64,000 nt of DNA from Anisakis pegreffii. Taxonomy: Eukaryota > Nematoda > Chromadorea > Rhabditida > Anisakidae. The notes beneath the pieces were generated by a model. That model saw only the letters and a list, made by a program, of their open reading frames with translations. It made no database searches and was not told the origin of the DNA. The first letter of the stretch is position 1. The number at the start of each line of letters is the position of its first letter. Below are positions 25,801-39,612 of the stretch, one piece after another. The translations under genes and the position numbers were made by a program. Location of the stretch: assembly GCA_035041965.1 (NCBI GenBank), contig JAPYMA010002485.1, forward strand, positions 1 to 64,000, written 5' to 3'.

Positions 25801-28800
25801 TCCACCTTCAACTTCATTTTTGTCAATCGCTTAAAATTCCTTTCACTTAGGCTAATTGCAAGCAGTTAACGTGATTGCAAGTGCTATGGAACGTTTTGAA
25901 CGCTGTGAAGATATTTCTCACGCGATTAGACCATAAACGCTTGAGTTATGTTTCACAATTATTGTTGTCCTTTAAAAAAGTCACTCTTGTCCAAGCACTT
26001 ATAACCGTTTTTGTGTTGGCGAGATTTTGTCATGTCTCTTTGGTTTCGACAAAAAATCTGAACTTCGTGCAAATGAGACACTTTCATTGGACATATCGTT
26101 CAGATCATTGAGGAGCACTTCAATTGCAACGTTGAACAGTTCTTCGTGCCTCATTTTTGATCAAAAAAGCTGTAGTAAGACTGATGCGAGCTTATTCGTG
26201 CTTTTATTGTATAGCTATAACGGGAGGGAACAGTCGAATGACAAACAGAATTGCACGAAGTGAAATGGGAAAATTTTTAGATTTAGTGCTATCATTAATC
26301 ACTTCAAGACATCGAATGTGTATTCTGATATTGGCTTTTTGAAGGCAGATATATGAGAGTTGAAAATTCATACAAGTCTCTGCAGAAGAAAAAAATTTGA
26401 ATAATTAATCTTTGTATGAGCGAGATGCTATCATTTCAGCACCATCGAAAACGTCTGAAATATGGTATTAATTCGACGAAAACAACTTGCGCTATGCAGC
26501 ACAACTGAATTGGATAAACGCAAATATCGTACAGTCAAGCAGTCTCTGAATTCTAGCAAATGTTCTCAAAGGAATGCAGAGATGACAATTGGTCGGTCAT
26601 TCAGCAAATTCAAATGTTCTATTCCATCAGTTAATCGGTGGGGGGGGGGTTGAAAATGCTGTTACTTTGATGAGGTTTCAATTAAGATTATAAGCTGTGC
26701 TGAAGATGTGTTGCCATCGTCAAAATTTGAAAAGTTAGAATGCGATGAGTTCTATCAAGCGTATTAGTCAGCACAGTTGAGAGGTAAAAGAGTCGAATAT
26801 CATATTAGAGCAACAACGTTCGAATGGCAATTGAAGAGCGCTGAAATGAGTGAGAAATCGAGTAGTTGTGAATGCACACATTATCAACCATTCAATTCTG
26901 TTGTGAATGCATCACTGATTGACTTAAGGAGTAAAGACCGATTGGCAGCATTTACGAAGAATGATGACGAAGTTGACTGCTACTCGTGTGAAATTCCTTG
27001 AATTCATTCACAAACTTAAGTGCATAAGTTGGTGAATGTAAGGTGCAACCCACTCAATACTGTAACCCCGTGTAAAGCTAGCAAGATTACGCTCTTTTAT
27101 GACACTCAGCAAACGCTTTTTGAGCACAGAAAAAAATGCAACGAAAATCCATGGTCACTATTGAATGAACTGAATTCAGGAAGTTTCAGTTGGTTCATGA
27201 GAATTTTGAACAAAAGTATTTCAGCACATCCAGAAAGTAAGTGCAATCAGTGATCAGCAATTGCTGTTACTACCGTTTTTTCACTGCCGTTTCACGTGAT
27301 TCACAATCGGAATTTATTATTTCTTCATTCTGCTAAGATAGTCTGAGTTTGTTCTGATTCAACGACAATATTTCGAATTTATTCACCACTCACATATGCT
27401 CTAAGAAGTGACTGTCAGGAAAACCTGCTCATCTATGTCCTAGTGTGCATTCGAAGAGTGTGATAAACACTGAATATGTCTTAGTTATCATTTCGATAAG
27501 CTTTACAGCATGCTGTCGTCGTGCATCGATTCAAGCCATAATCGCTCATGAACTATCGTTCAAGTAAAGATTCCGATTGGCATAACAGCACATTTATCGG
27601 TGACTATCGAACGATTCATGTTATATATTATCATTATATCCTGCGAGCAATTGGCGTTGCGTTGCCTTGATGTGATTCTATTTTTGCACAACCACATACA
27701 TGCATGACCTGCCGTTCCGAAATCTACTGAAATGAATTCCCGCTGTTTTCCTGAGCAAAACGCAGAATTTTTGATGGATCGAATAGAAGCATGGGTAGAA
27801 GCATCGCAGTTTGATTTATATCAGTCATCATTCTTGGTTTAGGAAGCTATAATTTCGATCATAAATCAGCAGATCTTGTTGATTCGTTTGTTGGTTTTGT
27901 TTTTTTAGTGGTGCTTCGGAAATAACGTATTAGGCAATAACTGATGAGTGAAATGAACGAATTAATTCTCGTTTCATGGTTCTGATAATCGCTTTCATTA
28001 ATCACTTGGATAATGCCTTTATTATCGGAGACAGTGGACTCAGAGGTTTTGTTCGCAGAGGAACGACCTATTTATTGAGTCATTTGAAGAGATATCTGTA
28101 AGAAAGCAACACCTTACAACAAATACACATTTGAAAGTGTGAAATAGATGTATGCTGAAGGTAGAGTGCGATAAATGAGAAAATAAAAGCGGAATAAATT
28201 ACAAACAACAAAAGCGTATTAGCTCGGAATGAGTGAAAATATCAATGTGGACTAATTTGGAAATTTTTATCATCAAATGATGATGAATACGTTGCGATTA
28301 TTACATGGAAGCATTTAGAGTGAATGGTGAATGGTGCGCATAAGATAGTGGTCTGAAATTTTATAATTATGATAGCAAATGGCATTCAGTAGAATCGTAT
28401 TTTGCTTTCTGCTCAATGCGAATGACATTTGGTAATTTGTGCTGCCAAAAAATATGCTAATTCGATACGTATATAGCGGTCGGTATTGCTTTCAAAATGT
28501 GAGAAAGTCGATTCAAAAGAATTAATGTAAAGAGCGCAGAATGGACAATAGCACTTTGCTGGGTGGAACTGAACTCGATTGGAGTCGTTCTTAGAGCGCA
28601 CTGAACAACAACTCACGACTGCACTCACTACTCGTCTTTTCAGAAACGCCATTTCTTTAGATGGATAAAATTTTGGCACACAATTTATGGCTGACTTATT
28701 GAAAACGTCTCGTCCAAGGTGCTGATGGTTTTCGTAGGCTATTGATTCGGATGCAAATTGTGTACAAACATTCACGTGACAACCAATAGCTATCTCATCG

Positions 28801-29362
28801 AAGATAGCACTTCTCAAGAATGCAAGTCACTTTATCCAGCACAAATTTCCTCGTCCGACTGGCCAGTGATCTTGACCGACTGACAACAATACCCTGCTAA
28901 ATGAACTCAGCTGGGAGCTTGAAGAAACTGCGTTGTTATCACAAACTGCCATGTTTACTTATGCAGAATTGCTGTGAAAAAGAATGATAAATAATACTAA
29001 TGATGCTTGCATATAATATGATATAAATAAGTTTGTTTGTGTAAACATTTCGATAATGTCATTAGAGCGAATTGTCCAAAATGGAAACACCCAACGGCAA
29101 AAATCCTCCTTGAGATAGTGTAATATATCTTCTCCTCAAAAATAATTTTTATTCAGTGCATTAATGTAATCACATAATTATTACTCGAATTGAATTCAGC
29201 TTAAATGATTTATGAGATCAGCATCAATACTGCCAACGCAAGCGAAAATAATGTTATCCTAATGCTCATTCACAAATGAGCATCAAATTCGACTGATCAA
29301 ATTCAGTTTGAATGTTTAACATTTTGGACAGGTAAACTTTGTACTAATAATTTGATAATGAT
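25801..29362. other. Gene-poor stretch upstream of the channel gene
   Basis: This should contain the channel promoter and any 5' untranslated exons, but no element can be named. A run of ten G occurs near 26640. Minus-strand frame 28413-28817 is the longest here (134 codons, no ATG start, no family), a length expected by chance in this much AT-rich DNA. Confidence 0.5.
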
Positions 29363-29530
29363 ATGAATAAAATTTTACTTACAAACTCAACAGTATTAAT
29401 AATGCATAAAATAATAATATTAACGACGATGATAATAGCAATAATAATAACAATGATAGCAATGATAATAATAATAATAACAATAATAACCATAATAATA
29501 ACAATAATAATCATAAATAATAATGATAAT
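29363..29530. repeat. AT-rich trinucleotide microsatellite (ATA/ATC/AAC type)
   Basis: An imperfect array of AATAATAAT, ATAACAATAATAA and GATAATAATAA units. The apparent Ile/Met-rich open frame in it is a by-product of the repeat. Confidence 0.8.
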
Positions 29531-30120
29531 GACGCTAACAGTGGCTCTAAAATGACTGGTGTGCATCAATCATTTTTGGTGCCATCATTTGATGAGCATA
29601 TGATTATTTGACAGCATCTTTTAATTCGATAATCCCTCACTTATCTTTACTTTAGCATTTCCACAGCACAACTTAACGTATCGCTGATTCAGAGAACAAA
29701 CTGCGCAGCTGACCTTTTATAGTTCCGAGCAAACGTTTTCGAATGGCACATTTGGTTTGGAGCGAAATTTCAATGTCATCGTTTTTAGTGTACCTTTTTT
29801 TGCAGTTATTTAACTCACGGTGAACAGAACATCTCCGAGTTAGTTTCCTCATTTGCATTGTTCCGAAGCATTCAGGAATGAATGTATCACGACTGCAATG
29901 TCACGTCATACACAAACATCACTAATCTTATTATCTGAAGATAACTGCAGTCGTCACTATTCACTGTATTCGATCTATCCGATATTTTGAACTCTTTTTA
30001 ATTCTGCAGCGATTACTGGACTAATCACCCGAGTTAATTGGGAAAATGATATTCACTAGAGTGGTTTTATTATTTTTTAAGGTAAAACTCAGGTGGCATA
30101 CTCTTGAGTAGGAAATGTCC

Positions 30121-30220
30121 AAGTGATTCAAAAAAAATTACCTTGAAGACTCTTGGAGGTGCGATCCGCGTTACGGTGAGCCATACCTCACGCGGCTCGC
30201 TTTTCCAACACAACAGAATG
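30121..30220 (-). ncRNA. Candidate structured small RNA with Sm-like motif
   Basis: A GC-rich island in AT-rich DNA folds into a hairpin. On the plus strand GCGA (30161) pairs with TCGC (30097+3 further at 30097-30100 offset, i.e. 30197-30200), CCGC (30166) with GCGG (30192), and GTGAG (30076+100, i.e. 30176) with CTCAC (30187), with one mismatch, a six-base bulge and a six-base loop. On the minus strand the hairpin top reads CGTGAG|GTATGG, a donor-like site, and about 50 bases later comes AATTTTTTTTG (30139-30129), which resembles an Sm-binding site. That order (short leader, donor in a stem-loop, Sm site) is the plan of a spliced-leader RNA. It would also fit another snRNA. The known SL1 leader is not present. 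No promoter element could be confirmed. Confidence 0.25.
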
Positions 30221-31280
30221 TCCAACCTTGCTCTAACTTGTCAAGGTTTCGTCTAAACGACGTACGCAAAAACTAACATCAACCAAAAAAAAACATTCGC
30301 AAGAAAACGCCGTAAGAGAAGAACGATAATGTAACGAAGAACGAGGAAAATTAGAGCGTTTTTCATCGGTCAAAGAGAGACGTTTCAGAGCGGTGCGATA
30401 TCATATTTCCGAGAGAAGATCACGTTTCAGCAGAGAGACTGCAAGCGAGTGCCCAACAACTGTGTTTGTTTGCAGTTTCAAAAGTTTCAAAACTGATGAA
30501 TGTACACATGTTAATAACATTTTTTCAATCATTCGTTTAAGCAAAATAAATGATCAATTGTCTGTATACGCTTTCAAGATCGCTATGTTCACAGATCACC
30601 GCAAACAAATCGTTTTGTTGTTGTTGTTTCCCAGGAATGAGATTCAACTTCAATTAAAGTCTCACAGAATTTCTTACGAGTGCAAGAGTTGAATAAACAC
30701 GCATAAAACACCATCCAACAATGACACTTTGCGGACACTGCGCAAAATTCATAGAGAGGCTCGTTCTGCTCTAGAAGCACTCCTATAAACTAAGCTAAGT
30801 GAGAGATAAATCCTCCGAAATACATCGTTGAATGGTTGCATATCTTTTGATCGAGTTTTCTTCTCTCAACTCACTTGATGTTCGATTAGTTGCGTGAATC
30901 TGTTGTAGAGCCAAATCTTAGTCTGAACTATCCTTACACTTGAATCTAAATCTAAGCCTAAGGCGGAGTCTGATTTAAAGTGCAATCAAATATTCGTGAT
31001 TTAATATGGAATGATCAAAAGACGCCACGCCTGTGATCAATAATCTTAAAACTTTTAGAACTCTCTAATAAATTTCTACACGGCCGCAGATGGTTGGTTT
31101 TTTTTTGAGAAGAACAAGCTATATGACGATTTCACAGTGACACTGATGGCGATAATTTGTTGAACGAATTTCTGGCTCGAATCCGTCTTTCACCAAAAAA
31201 TGGCACAGTAATGAAAGTGAATACAAAAACACTCGCTATCTGTGCAGTTTACAAGCAATCTATGTGCCTGTTCAAGCACT

Positions 31281-31478
31281 TCACAAACTGTTAGCCACTG
31301 GCAACGGATCACATTCCAGGAAGTCATCACAGCAGACATCTGATCGCTGAAATTCGTCTACATCAGGCACCGCCCAATCATTTGAGCACACCATACAAAG
31401 ATCCATAAGATCCGTACGTACGCATTCAATCTTCACCGATATCACCATACATACAGCTATTATCATTTCATAATCCAT
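31281..31478 (-). CDS. Candidate small Cys-rich secreted peptide
   Basis: An ATG-started frame of 65 residues. It opens MDYEMIIAVCMVISVKIECV, which could be a signal peptide, and the rest is acidic with cysteines spaced CMVC ... VCCDDFLEC. Length and pattern suit a secreted peptide or hormone-like precursor, but no family is recognised, no dibasic processing sites are evident and a 65-codon frame can arise by chance. It stands alone with no splice partners detected. Confidence 0.3.
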   Translation of the reverse strand: MDYEMIIAVCMVISVKIECVRTDLMDLCMVCSNDWAVPDVDEFQRSDVCCDDFLECDPLPVANSL

Positions 31479-34400
31479 ATTATGACGCTTTCACACTGAC
31501 ACTGATTACAGAGTGTCACGGAAGTTTTGGCATGATACTATGATATTAAAACTTCAGTGTTAGGCTGTTGACTTCTTGTTTGGCTTTTGCTTGCATTCAG
31601 CGTCAAAAGCATTGAACTAAAAATGAAAAAAAGTCACTTCGAGGCAAAAAAAAAACGTCGAGCGCACAATACAGGCAGCAGCAATTGCAGAGGTTTGTGA
31701 TTACTTAACAAACTGTTTTATCATCAAGAATATTAAGAAGGTATGTTTTGGAATGGAACTGCATTAACAACTCTATTGCTTCATATATAATGAACCATGA
31801 AATAAGTTGGAGCCCAGAATGCAGCAGAGTTTTTTGCATATTTTTTGTGAGAATATATGTCAGATCATAATTGCAGGCACACAGATCTATCTCACAAGAG
31901 TTAAAACACACAAGCGTATATTTCAATGAGTTCATAGACATCATAATAAGCCTCATGCAAAAAATAATTGTAAATGGAAATGTTAACTTGCAACTGAAAT
32001 TATTTGTGCTATGTGTAAAACGATAATGGGTTCAGCATTTATCTGGATGGAATGAGTTACGGAACTGAAACAGAGTCGAAATAAACACTCATTGTGAACG
32101 TATACAAGCCAGAAATTTCTCATTTTGAATCCATTCAACATGAACAGCGAAATGAAATTGAAATTTCTTTCGAGTTACAGTTTATAGTAAAAGATGTTGA
32201 GATGAATGCATATTCGTACAGAGTGAAGTGGTTGCTGACAGAGTCAATGCGGGAGACATGATGATACATCATCATCATCATCCGCAAGTAATTGGGATTA
32301 ATAACAACTCAACTATAACAAATAACTGATCATCACGGATAATAAAGTTGGGAATAAACATACCGTCGGTGTGCGTTGATGGGCGGCGCAAATCTGAAAC
32401 AAATGAAAACTTATTTATGATTTCATGAGTTGGTGTGTAAACGTTTGAAACAAAGACACTTTGGGATTATCATCTGAACACTAGTAAAATAAAATATAGA
32501 ACTTATTCCATGATAAATATTAATGATTTTGATGAGCGAATGTTGATAGTTGGATAATGAAGATGAAAAGTATACTGAGGATGTTATCGTGGCACTCAAC
32601 TTGAAACCTTTCATGCATAATGAACAAGCACCACTCAATTAAAGGATGGATGAATATGAACGCATAGAAGCGCTAGTGAAACACAATGCGTTGTTGTTTA
32701 TTATTGATACTTATAAAGAATTGTGTGTGCTTATTCACGATTCACTCCAGTGTTTTCCGCTCCAGCGATGTGAGACTTTGAAAATGAAGTTAACGTTGTG
32801 CTTGGAAAGACACTTAATTGCGTTGCTCATTTTCACAAGTGAAGCACTTTGATGGTCTCTCATAATAAATTCAGTATTTCCTGGCAATATCAATGCCGTA
32901 ATATCGAATATCAAAAGAACGCCAATAAACTGGGTCGCAATTATATGCATAACAACTAAAAATGAGTGCTTTTTGGAAGGCTAATAAAACCAAATGATAG
33001 TGTTGAAGGCAATGAGCTACTGGCTTTTTCAATCCTTCACAATTTTTTAAAAACTTTTTCTTCAAGTAGATTTAACATTCATGTTCGACAGTTCGTCACC
33101 ACGTTTCTCATGACCATTACTAAACTTCTTTCAAGTAATGCTTCATAAAATGGAAGAATTATCAAACAGGCAAAACGATCTCGAGAGCATGAATTCTCTA
33201 TTCCATTAACTCGGTAACCGTGTTCTGCTGGTTATGCGATTGACGCTCTTCATATGATCGAGAACAGCTGACTTTTACCAATTCGAAAAGTAGCGAAATA
33301 TGCCTAAAGCATTGCACAGCTCCTACAAAAACCCGGAGCTGTATAATCCAACTAAATGTCGAGTTCATCATCGGAATTAATGCCATTCGTTTATTTCATT
33401 CCTCTTTAGCGAGGAATTATGCTACAGCACCACTTTGAACAGTCGCTCTTTGCCTAACAATTTTTTGACATCTCAATCCTTTTGTCGAAAAATGCACGGT
33501 TTTTTCTCACAGCATGAATTTTCTCGAAAAAACAGCCTAGATTTCGGATGAAAGTGAGACTATTGACTTTTTAGCTCTTATATCTTCTAGTGTAATAAAT
33601 TGGCAGATGACTGACTGAGTTTATCAATGTTCAGAGTGTTGAAATCAACAACTAATTGATAGTTTGTGGTACATATGATGCTCCCTCGTTCAAGGTTCAA
33701 CGTATCATGGGCTTCATTAGCTTACCAGCCAAATTACACATAAACATACATCTTTTCGTCTCACAAAAAAGCCATAAGGAGTTTACTAGCATGCGTTCAC
33801 ATGTGCTGCTTTGAAATTGATGAAAAAATTCAGTGGGTAGCGAAAATCGACATCGTTTGCGGGTCGTTATGTTCGCGAGAGCATGATGGTCTATAAAACA
33901 AAAAGCATTCATAATGGCAACACCAAAGTAACAATAAAACGAAATAAGCATTTCGTTCGCATTCGTAATGATGTGCTGCAAATATATATCAGAAGATCGT
34001 TATGCGATTCAATCACTTTCCTGAACGTGTATACATCACAGTTCTTTCCTTGAAAACCATCACTCATTCAGTTATCTTCGTTCACTTCTGAAATTTACCA
34101 GTCTTTCTGACAGTTGTTGATTGCCACCATTATCATTGCCATTGATCTAATTAACGTCGACAGTTGTGTTGAAGATTCTCATTTATATGGGAGAATATGG
34201 GACGATGACCATTCAAGAAATGCAAACAACACCCAGGAAGTGAAGAGCCAAAGTAGCGCTTTGTATTGAAAGCTGACGGAATCATCTCCAATTTTGAATA
34301 ACAAATATATCATAGTTTGCGATAATCACCTTTGCGCCTCTCTACCCAATTGGAGCGATGAAGACAATTGAATAAAGTCGAGCATGAAATTCAATTAAAC

Positions 34401-37400
34401 GCTGCAGTGTATGGATAAGCTGCCGTATATGGACAAAAGTTTCAAACGAATCCCAAGATAACATCGTATCAATTTCACCTACGGCTTCAAATTACTTGAG
34501 ATTACACGGAGTGTGTGCATTCATCATCACTATATGCGAATTTGATCTGTTTCTGAGTTTGATCTTTTAGCTGACGATGAATAAAACCTAGAACTGATAG
34601 TTAATAAATTCATATTCAAAAAATATTGATACCTAAGCCTGAGGCGTTATGCGGCAAAAGTGACAGACTCCTTTGTGAAGAAAAGGTGTTCATTTTGTGC
34701 CACACACAGGCACCGGGTATTTTGGAATTCGCTGTAAACAGTATCAACTCTTTGAATCACATTACAGAGCATAAGATCTCCGAAATAAACTGTGCACATT
34801 AGCCGACACTTTTTCAGTTCGATTGAAAGATCCGATCAACATTAACGCGTCTACTTTCCTAGTGTTTTCGGCTGCAGCTGTGAAAATTTATCGGCAATTT
34901 GTTTCGGTAAAAAATTTTTTTTCGTGAGACTGCAACTCATTCTACACCTGTAAAACACTCACCTGGTTAAATGTCAATAGTTCTGAATTGCAGTGATGGT
35001 TTAATTGGATAATATACTCGAATGGCGCAATCGTTAGTTTGTTCTATCATAACTCATTGACAGCTGACGCATTAGCATTTGATTAGATCGTAAAAAAAGT
35101 TTAAATTTATGAAGTTTTAATGTTGGTTGATTATTTTGAGAGTGTAGAACAACAACAACTTGTGAATAGATTGCATTCGCAATGTTCACTTGCTAAATGA
35201 TTAACGATTCTCAGCGGTATTTAAGTCACTGTTGCATTACACTGATGATGATGTTTTGCGACATCCACTTCCATTGAACATTTGCTGTGAACATCAGTTC
35301 CGATCAGCATTACATTTCCAGTCGATGTACAGTGCGCCGCAAAAAATAAACTGCCTCCTCGGCGAATCGAACGCGACGTCAGCAATCGTTGATCGCTACA
35401 GTGTTGTATACTGTCCAATAACATTACTATATGAACTCTTATTTTTATATTCCCTCGCAGATACACAATACGCATACAGATTTTAATCGCTTAACATCAT
35501 CCGATGGAGAGTATTATGCAAAGTTTGCTTTACGCAACTTTTTCGTGCTATGTTCGCGTTGTTTATTGCGATTCAATGTCACACAACTCCGCTAAGCAGA
35601 CAAACGCAAGACATGCCGAAGAGTTGTGATCTTTTGCAGGCTTTTAACGTGTGCAAGACTGCACGTTGCACTCTGTCAGCGATTGAAATTTGGCGTTGAG
35701 GAACGTGATTGATGATAACAAAACAAGAAAGTGGACTGAACAGTGCTACTGAAATGAATTTCTGTAACACTTCAAAAATGCGCTGCCTATCATTCAAGAT
35801 GAGATGTTAATGTAAACCTTAGCGCATTCAGCATTGCATTTGCAGCTGCATAAATAAGAACAAGCAAGATAAATATTTGTTGTATACATAATTGATCTAA
35901 TGTTCAAGTGACATTTAAACTTATTCCAATTTCATACCTGCGGAACGATGAATCCAATGGATACAATATAAAAAATTGATTGCATCAAGTCACGAAGAAA
36001 CCATTTTATATGTTTTCGAAACACTAACGGATGCAAAAGTGCATCGGATAAACAAAAGTACGTTTTTTGGAGAAATTCCTACAAGAATTTCCAATTTTGA
36101 ATCATCCTTTTAGAAATTTGAGGGAATACGAGAAAATCGACGACCGACTGACTGCTTAATTCAATTTTCTCACTTCGATAGTGTGTAAAAATTTTTTCAT
36201 CTGTCACACTTTTCTTGAAAGTTGAAATTAGATTACAAAATAATGCGATACAGTTTGTTGGGCAATGGACGACTAATGAAATTACTAAGGCGGGAACACA
36301 ATTTTACTCTGTAAAAAATTCCCTTAATGAATCTTTGGGAATCCATAGAACATAAACGCGATAATGCATAGATTCTAAAAGAAAAATCATTCGATTCTGT
36401 CATTCTAAAAGAAAACTTCAAGCGTTCACCAGCACTGAAGTCATTGAGTCGAAATGCCGTCGGATCCTTAACTCAATGATTCTACGCTCTTCTGCTCGAT
36501 ACCCGTTCTCCACTGAGCAGCATGGCAAACCGCCATTCCACCCCCTCCAATAGGTTACCTAATCGCAACTTTTCTTTTTGTTACAATCTTTAATTTGTCT
36601 GCAATAACTCACAAAAAACCACGAAATTTCTTCCTTTGATCAAGAAGTTTGTTGCGAAGAATATGTTGATTGCAGCAATGGGATGGGTTTCGTTTGGTCA
36701 AACAAGCATTTTGATAAAGTTTTCGGAAAATTGTGGAACAATTACGAAAAAAAAACCTTACTAACAGTGATTTGCCAACCTCGCTGATTCACTCCTCCCA
36801 CCAACAACACCCTCAAATTGCAGCACCTCCGTCTTCCGATGAGCACGGTTGGTTTAACTTAATTTATGTGTATTAATGATCTATGGGTATAAGCACGCAT
36901 GGCGCATTCAATTCTTCGATTCGTCTGCTGCCTAACTTGTCAGTTCTTGACGAGGTATTTGTTTCAGCAACGTTGTTTTTGTCTTGAAAATGCAGCAGAT
37001 GTCAATCATCCAATGTAATTGAATACATCTTGACAGTTTTTTACGCATTAGATCAGTTTACGAGATCGAATCGCGAGAAAGACGTGCAATAGTAGTTTAG
37101 TGGATCAGCAAGAACATAGAAATCTGTTCATTATGCATTCCATCTAGCATGTGTCAATGGAGAATTTTATGCCTGTCTATTCCTTATCTTGTCACCACCA
37201 CTTTCACAGCAATTCGTTTGCGGAAACAGTCTTCCTTTGAATAGGCCTGATTCATTTCAGTTATTTCCTCGAATTCTTTCCTCGATCAGAAATCAAACTT
37301 CAATCCAACCATTCATCTCGTTTGATAACTATAAAACCATCGCTGATCGTTCAACGTTGATAATGAGCACTTCCATTAGGATTCTGTTTGCCTCCGAGGC

Positions 37401-38880
37401 GTTCATCCTTTCAAGTTAGTGTAATTCATAGGAAACAGTGCACAATAAAGAGCCACATAACACCGCAAGAGGAGAGCGAAATCATAGCTAATATGGCATC
37501 GGAAATATTTATCAGCAAACATCTCGTCATAACAACAAATAATAACGACGACCGTTGTGCATATAACAGCTGATTGTAGGTTATTAAACCTTTTGCGATG
37601 CATAATTCATAGGGCCAGTTTCATTTATTGCATCACACATCTGAGCTGAACTAACTGCCTTGCTTTCACATAAATCATCAGTAAATGCATGAAATAAACC
37701 GTTCATTTAGCTGATTTTGAATCAAACGCAATTCTTTTATTTCATACGATTGAAAAAATTGGAGTAACTCTGTTATATGAGCTCAATACCATGACACAGC
37801 AAGTGGATCGATGTCACTAAAGATCATTTCTCATGACATATATTGTAAGGAATCATCGAGGCCATAAAGAGTGTTGGAATGTGGATTAGGAATTGTAAAG
37901 ACCAGACAAGCGGCGGGTGATCCAATAGAGAGAAGTAAGCGAAAAAAACTGGATTTTTTTCCGGGAGGCCACTTCAAATTTTGAGAAGTACTTAAGTGAA
38001 GTCTTAAATGGTATTTTACAATGAAAAAAAAATGTGTGCAGGATGCACATCTAACAACTGTTTCTGTGTAGGAGATCTTTTGGATGTGAGAGGATGAGGC
38101 GTATGTTGGGGAATAGCATTAACGGATTAGGGCGACCGTGGACAAAAAACAACCGAATGGTATTGGTCTAGCACAAGAAAGCAGCGATCAAAATAAATCT
38201 TGCTGTCATGCATCGAATGCGTTAGGTAGTGATTTTGCACATAAGTGAATCATTTATTCACAAATGCAAAACGCTTAAGAAATGGAAGACAATTTATAAC
38301 TATTAGATATTATGGACTTGTGGGATCCTAAAAGTAAAAGAGATGAAATATTTTTTGCAATCTCTTTGAAGTGTTCCAGCAACATCAATGATGTTCGAGA
38401 GGAATTCAATGTTCGAAAATGAGTTTCACAAAATTCATAACCACCAATCGACGCTATCCGCATGGCTCTTTTTGAGTTAGCATACAGATCGTTTTTTTGC
38501 TGAATCTGACTGAACATTTCACTTTTTTGGCCATTGATCGAAGATGAATAAGTGGTGGATGAAAAATTGCATTCATTCTTGTTCACTCATCAGTCACATT
38601 TTTATTGACTAAAAAAACGCAATCGAAAATCTCTAAAATTATGAACATCATTCTACAGACTTGTCAACGTTATAATGGGTGAACTTCATTGTGTTTTCAA
38701 GAACAAAATATCGATCAGACGATTGCATATTAGTTCAAATGAAAATTATCTTCCGTGAAAAAAAACAAAATTGTAAAAAAAGAACCGCTGACGAGAATGA
38801 ATTGTGAATATTTGACAGTCTTTTTGCCAGCAATCATGTTATTACTATATCAAGCCACTCAAATCATCATACCTCTAGCT
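31479..38880. other. Gene-poor stretch
   Basis: About 7.4 kb with only short frames lacking splice support. A short CAT run (near 32268-32280) and scattered TTCATT words are the only patterns seen. A plus-strand frame at 37189-37419 has a TTTCAG inside it but no donor or family. Confidence 0.45.
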
Positions 38881-39612
38881 CAATGGTTCTCACGTTCTGG
38901 TGCTCCATTACCCTTTTGATAATCTGGCAGGCTGCCGTTACCCTTACCCTCCCAACACCCCCAGCTTACCCAAAATGAGTAATTTTACTTACCACGAGAA
39001 CCAGTGTCTTAGACTGTGGTGTTGCTCATGATTGCATCGATTATGATTGTATGAAAAGCTATTGCCTATGTCACGCTCACTTCAAACTGATTTAAACGGA
39101 TTCTCATTCTTTTCAGACGTGTTGTATTCACTCTCATAGCTATTACATGCGAATACCGTTCTATTGATGAGTTTTCTCATTCATTTCGTCTCATTGCACT
39201 TCATAGTTCGAATCAATTTCGTATTCTGTTGCATGTACTATTTACTGGATACGTTGACGAGTGTTTACAGCCGAAGTCAACAATACAGCAATCGAATATC
39301 ATTGCTCAACAACGTTCGACAATCAAATGACCAATTATAGAGTGTATTTGATAGAATAAGAATTTGATTTTACCTGTTGATTGAAATGAATGAGAAATTA
39401 GCAACAGAGAACACTTTTGGTGATAAAAGCTATGAGAGTAATTACAGCAGCAAGGAAAAGAATGAAAACCTTATTAAAACGATTGAAAACCGTGTTAGGC
39501 CTGGACGAGCTAATGATACCCAGAAAATAGGAAGATGAAGAATGTTGCCATCGGCTAACCGTATTTACATAACCCAATTAAAAAACCATCATAATGACGT
39601 TCTATCATAACA
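38881..39612. mobile_element. hAT-like non-autonomous element, copy 2
   Basis: Starts CAATGGTTCTCACGTTCTGG. An inverted end, ACGAGAACCAGTG, lies near 38996, so a roughly 120-base terminal-repeat unit sits at its left end, possibly nested or a shortened head. The rest parallels copy 1 in the same orientation: TTCTCATTCTTTTCAGACGT (near 39100), CAGCCGAAGTCAACAATACA (near 39269), AAAAGCTATGAGAG (near 39425) and GACGTTCTATCATAACA (near 39597). Internal arms are imperfect inverted repeats. No transposase. Confidence 0.75.

Noticed and set aside
28413..28817. 134-codon minus-strand frame
   Set aside because: No ATG, no splice signals, no recognisable motif; one such frame is expected by chance in 64 kb of AT-rich DNA.
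29363..29611. Ile/Met-rich plus-strand open frame
   Set aside because: It is a translated ATA/ATC microsatellite.
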